Below are positions 61,510 to 64,000 of a DNA stretch of 64,000 nucleotides, piece by piece. Location: assembly GCA_035275265.1 (NCBI GenBank), contig DATENC010000011.1:372001-436000 (forward strand), read 5' to 3'. The DNA is from JACQAP01 sp035275265. GTDB lineage: Bacteria; Pseudomonadota; Gammaproteobacteria; Burkholderiales; JACQAP01. Each line of letters opens with the position of its first letter. Positions within the stretch are counted from its first letter, which is position 1. Below the pieces are notes generated by a model. That model saw only the letters and a program-made list of their open reading frames with translations, did no database searches and had not been told where the DNA came from. The position numbers and the translations under genes are program-made.

Positions 61510-61881
61510 ATGATCCGGGGGCATGTTTCCGCAGTCGGCCTGTTTGCCCTCATCGGTATCTGTGCCACCCACGCCACGGCCCACCCCCTCACACTCGCGG
61601 AATGCGCGGAAGGCGGCGAGTTCATTCGCAATGCCGCCCTCGCGCGCGATGCCGGCGCCAGCCGCGCGTTCTTGCTCGGCAAGCTCGAAGAAGACCTGAT
61701 GCTCATCCAGGCGTTTCCGCCGCAGTTGCGCTGGTTCGTGCAGGATGCCGTGGACGAGGAGTTCCTCAGCCGGCGCCTTGAAAAGGTCTTCGACGAGCCG
61801 ATGAAACCCGAGCAGCACGAAGCTGCGTTCATCAGCGACTGCATTCAGACCACTGCTTCCGCCGACGATAGCGACGTGTAG
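61510..61881 (+). CDS. Small exported protein of unknown function
   Basis: 123 residues with signal peptide (SAVGLFALIGICATHATAH). The mature part is helical (LAECAEGGEFIRNAALARDAG, EEDLMLIQAFPPQLRWFVQD) with two cysteines. No family recognised. GGAGG lies about 7 nt before the ATG. Divergent from the pair above; similar size and export signal suggest a related envelope role. Confidence 0.65.
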   Translation: MIRGHVSAVGLFALIGICATHATAHPLTLAECAEGGEFIRNAALARDAGASRAFLLGKLEEDLMLIQAFPPQLRWFVQDAVDEEFLSRRLEKVFDEPMKPEQHEAAFISDCIQTTASADDSDV

Positions 61882-61904
61882 CTGGGGTCGGACACAACAA
61901 AAAA

Positions 61905-61926
61905 GGGCTCGCGATTTCGCGGGCCC
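61905..61926 (-). terminator. Rho-independent terminator of the 61951 gene
   Basis: 9-bp stem (GGGCTCGCG / CGCGGGCCC, one G-T pair) with ATTT loop. On the minus strand it is followed by TTTTTTGTTGTG, a full U-tract, 25 bp past the stop of the 61951 gene. It may also serve the convergent gene. Confidence 0.8.
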
Positions 61927-61950
61927 CTTAAGTTCTTGTGGGGTCGTTTG

Positions 61951-62475
61951 CTACCGGATCTTGCGGAACCGCCCCGTGGGGGCGCCTACTCCTTGCTTCA
62001 GGTCCACCATCGCTTTGTCGAAATTCTCCCACGGAGTCTCGGTAACACTGTAGCCCTCGCCGCTCTTGACCTGCTGAATACCCTGCGCAAGATACAAGTC
62101 CTCGGCAACGTCCTCCTTGCCGATCACCGGCACCGGGAATCGCCAGAAAACGCGTTCGACGAATTGCCCTGTCGCCTTTCGAACGTGGTCTATCAAACCC
62201 ATTTCGATCACATGCGAAGAACGCAGCTTCTCGTTGGGTTTGGCTTCGAGCAGCACGACGAATCGGCGTCCACCCAGTACTGCATAGCTGGTGACAAGCA
62301 CGTCTACATTGTGCAACTTGAAGTAATCGCCGACGATCGTGTTGATATTTGCGATCGCTGCGCGGTTGCGCCGGTCCCGCCACTTCAGAATCAGAATGTA
62401 GACCAGCAGCGTCGTGACGGCCACAGCCGCGAGGTACAGCGCCTGAAGGTTGAACACGAGACTTACAGTGACCAC
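61951..62475 (-). CDS. Single-pass membrane protein of unknown function
   Basis: About 174 residues. One N-terminal membrane helix (ALYLAAVAVTTLLVYILILKW) then a soluble domain with INTIVGDYFKLHNVDVLVTSYAV, GRRFVVLLEAKPNEKLRSSH and VFWRFPVPVIGKED. No family recognised. The start is a GTG at 62475 with GGAG 5 nt upstream; the longer reading to 62553 lacks a ribosome site. It has its own terminator. Confidence 0.6.
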   Translation of the reverse strand: MVTVSLVFNLQALYLAAVAVTTLLVYILILKWRDRRNRAAIANINTIVGDYFKLHNVDVLVTSYAVLGGRRFVVLLEAKPNEKLRSSHVIEMGLIDHVRKATGQFVERVFWRFPVPVIGKEDVAEDLYLAQGIQQVKSGEGYSVTETPWENFDKAMVDLKQGVGAPTGRFRKIR

Positions 62476-62972
62476 CGAATCTCCTGGATCAAATCGCTTC
62501 GCGTGGCTCGCGGACGACCGTTCATGACGCGCTTCGGGTTCAGCACTTGCCAAACCTCAGTGTGACCCCGGCCCATGGCGGAATGATAGCACTCCGAGTG
62601 GTATGTCATTGAGGTGCACCGGTCTCTCGAAAAGCGCGTTCTTCCTTGCGGCAAAGACTCCAAGGTTATTTGTAGGCGCCTCGGCATTCTGCGTGTTAGT
62701 CGGCGTTCTTGTGCACTGGCGCCGCGAACTTGCGGGCGCTATTTGTGTCTGAGTTGCGTGCCGGAAAGCGCCGAGACCGGCTCGAGATTCGGTGCGCCGG
62801 TACATGTGGGTAGGCCACTACTTCAGAACGGAAACACCAAGCGTTCCCTTGGGAAATCACTACACGCACTTCAGGCGTTTGCCCGATATGCGCTGGCTGC
62901 TGGAAGGGTACTCTTTTGTTGCCAGCGGGGTTCATTGGCAACCGTCACTGACAGGCGAAAAAGGCCGATCCT
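62476..62972. other. Intergenic region without a recognisable gene
   Basis: About 500 bp between divergent genes. Open frames here are short and have no domain or ribosome site that I trust. It must hold promoters for both neighbours; I see no clear sigma-70 boxes. Confidence 0.4.
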
Positions 62973-64000
62973 TTGAGAAAGAATTCGCAGAACGTTCATG
63001 CGGCGGCGCCGGGCATTCCCGGGATTCTGCTGCTGGAGGACAACGCTACCGATGCCGAACTCGTTATACGAGAGCTTCGGCGCGCGGGTCTTTACCTTGA
63101 CATTCAGCAGGTCGAGACGCGTGACGACTACGTTCGCGCGCTCACTGAGCAGAAACCGTCGCTGATCATCAGCGATTACACTCTACCGGGGTTCGACGGC
63201 CTATCCGCGCTGGATTTCGCCCGCCAAATAGTCCCCGCGTCCCCTTTCATATTCGTCTCCGGCACAATCGGTGAGGAGCGAGCCATAGAGGCGCTAAAAC
63301 GTGGCGCTACCGACTACGTCAGCAAGGACAACCTTCGGCGCGTCGGCCCGGCCGTAAGAAAGGCGCTTGCGGACGCCCAGGAGTCCGCACGGCGCGACGA
63401 GACTGAGAAGGCTCTTCGCGAAGCCGAAGAACGGTATCAAAGCCTGGTGGAGTTGTCGCCGGACGCGATCCTGACCGTCTCGGGCGGGGTGATCACCTTT
63501 GCCAATAAAGCCGCACTCAAGCTGTACCGTGCAACTCGCAATGAGCAACTCCTCGGCAAGCTGTATATCGATCTCGTGCATGAGGATTCTCTTGGATCTC
63601 TGACTGTGCGCCTCAGTGGTCTGCAGGATCACGCAAAAAAACATTCCTCAATCGAGCAAAAGCACAAGCGGCTGGACGGCTCCGTCCTTCATGTCGAGAC
63701 GACTTCTGCGCCGGTACCCCTTGATGGAAACGACTCGATGCTGATCATTGCGCGCGACGTAAGCGAGCGCAATCGATACCAAGCCGAGTTGGAGCACCAG
63801 GCAACGCACGACGCCCTGACCGGCCTGCCGAACCGCAATTCCCTGAAGTACCGGTTGAGTCATGCAATTGCGTCAGCGCGCCGGCAGGACAAAAAAGTAG
63901 CGATTACCTTTATTGACCTGGACAACTTCAAGTCGATCAATGACACGTTCGGCCACGAGGTCGGTGACGAAGTACTCAAAGTAGTGGCTGCCCGCCTGGC
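62973..64000 (+). CDS. Receiver-PAS-GGDEF protein, cut by window end
   Basis: About 342 codons visible. Receiver domain (residues 17-135): ILLLEDNATDAELV, phosphoacceptor Asp68 in IISDYTLPGFDG, FVSGTIGEER and DYVSKDNL. PAS domain (about 155-270): RYQSLVELSPDAILTVSGG. GGDEF domain starts at HDALTGLPNRNSLKYRL and reaches FIDLDNFKSINDTFGHEVGDE before the edge; the GGDEF motif itself is outside. The only ATG/GTG/TTG between the last in-frame stop (62949) and the receiver is a TTG at 62973, with AAGG about 8 nt before. An EAL domain may follow. Confidence 0.85.
   Translation, partial: MRKNSQNVHAAAPGIPGILLLEDNATDAELVIRELRRAGLYLDIQQVETRDDYVRALTEQKPSLIISDYTLPGFDGLSALDFARQIVPASPFIFVSGTIGEERAIEALKRGATDYVSKDNLRRVGPAVRKALADAQESARRDETEKALREAEERYQSLVELSPDAILTVSGGVITFANKAALKLYRATRNEQLLGKLYIDLVHEDSLGSLTVRLSGLQDHAKKHSSIEQKHKRLDGSVLHVETTSAPVPLDGNDSMLIIARDVSERNRYQAELEHQATHDALTGLPNRNSLKYRLSHAIASARRQDKKVAITFIDLDNFKSINDTFGHEVGDEVLKVVAARL

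Noticed and set aside
62614..62976. 120-codon plus-strand open frame
   Set aside because: Cys/Arg-rich translation without a fold pattern; it would overlap the start of the receiver gene in another frame.
1..64000. tRNA genes, CRISPR arrays, prophage or insertion sequences
   Set aside because: I looked for cloverleaf-like short genes, regularly spaced repeats, and transposase or integrase motifs and found none I could support.

Overview
The window looks like chromosomal DNA of a GC-rich betaproteobacterium. This is inferred from gene content and order: alr-radA beside a divergent lplT, an ispD-ispF pair next to a divergent mfd, a tsaB-rimI-uracil glycosylase operon, an OmpR/EnvZ pair, and FadE- and FadL-type fatty acid genes. 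I saw no tRNA, rRNA, CRISPR array, phage or complete insertion sequence. Both edges cut genes: an FAD-linked oxidase at base 1 and a receiver-PAS-GGDEF protein at base 64000.

Bases 1-22222 are almost entirely minus-strand lipid genes. They include two acyl-CoA ligases, a FadE and a second acyl-CoA dehydrogenase, EtfAB, an enoyl-CoA hydratase-like protein, a FadB-like two-domain enzyme, a thiolase, two hotdog-fold thioesterase-like proteins, a FadL porin and an SDR. Together they would take up, activate and beta-oxidise long-chain acids and pass the electrons to ETF. Inside this island sits a two-gene unit: a GGDEF-EAL membrane protein whose stop overlaps the start of a diiron heme-oxygenase-fold protein. 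The latter carries the ligand pattern of the 1-alkene-forming decarboxylase UndA, and I consider it the most interesting gene here.

Bases 22513-25452 (plus) hold a three-gene signalling cassette: a nucleotide-cyclase-like protein with a PEGA domain, a TssQ-like lipoprotein and a membrane-anchored Ser/Thr kinase. Bases 25478-33269 are mostly housekeeping: radA, alr, lplT, a LemA/TPM trio, a family-4 uracil glycosylase, rimI and tsaB.

Bases 33449-43305 (plus) form one catabolic operon. It has two different branched-chain-type binding proteins, a tartrate/isopropylmalate-type dehydrogenase, a LivH permease, a LivM-LivG-LivF triple fusion, an SDR, a carnitine-dehydrogenase-like enzyme and a beta-keto acid cleavage enzyme. 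The logic is import, oxidation to a 3-keto acid, then acetyl-CoA-dependent cleavage; the substrate is unknown.

Bases 43542-55122 carry a PAS-GGDEF-EAL protein, glpD, a macro-domain protein, ompR/envZ, thpR-ispF-ispD and mfd. Bases 55156-64000 carry a Rieske ferredoxin, a VOC protein, a PQQ dehydrogenase with its cytochrome c, a long gene-poor stretch with strong inverted repeats, a LysR regulator, several small secreted or membrane proteins of unknown function and the truncated receiver-PAS-GGDEF gene.
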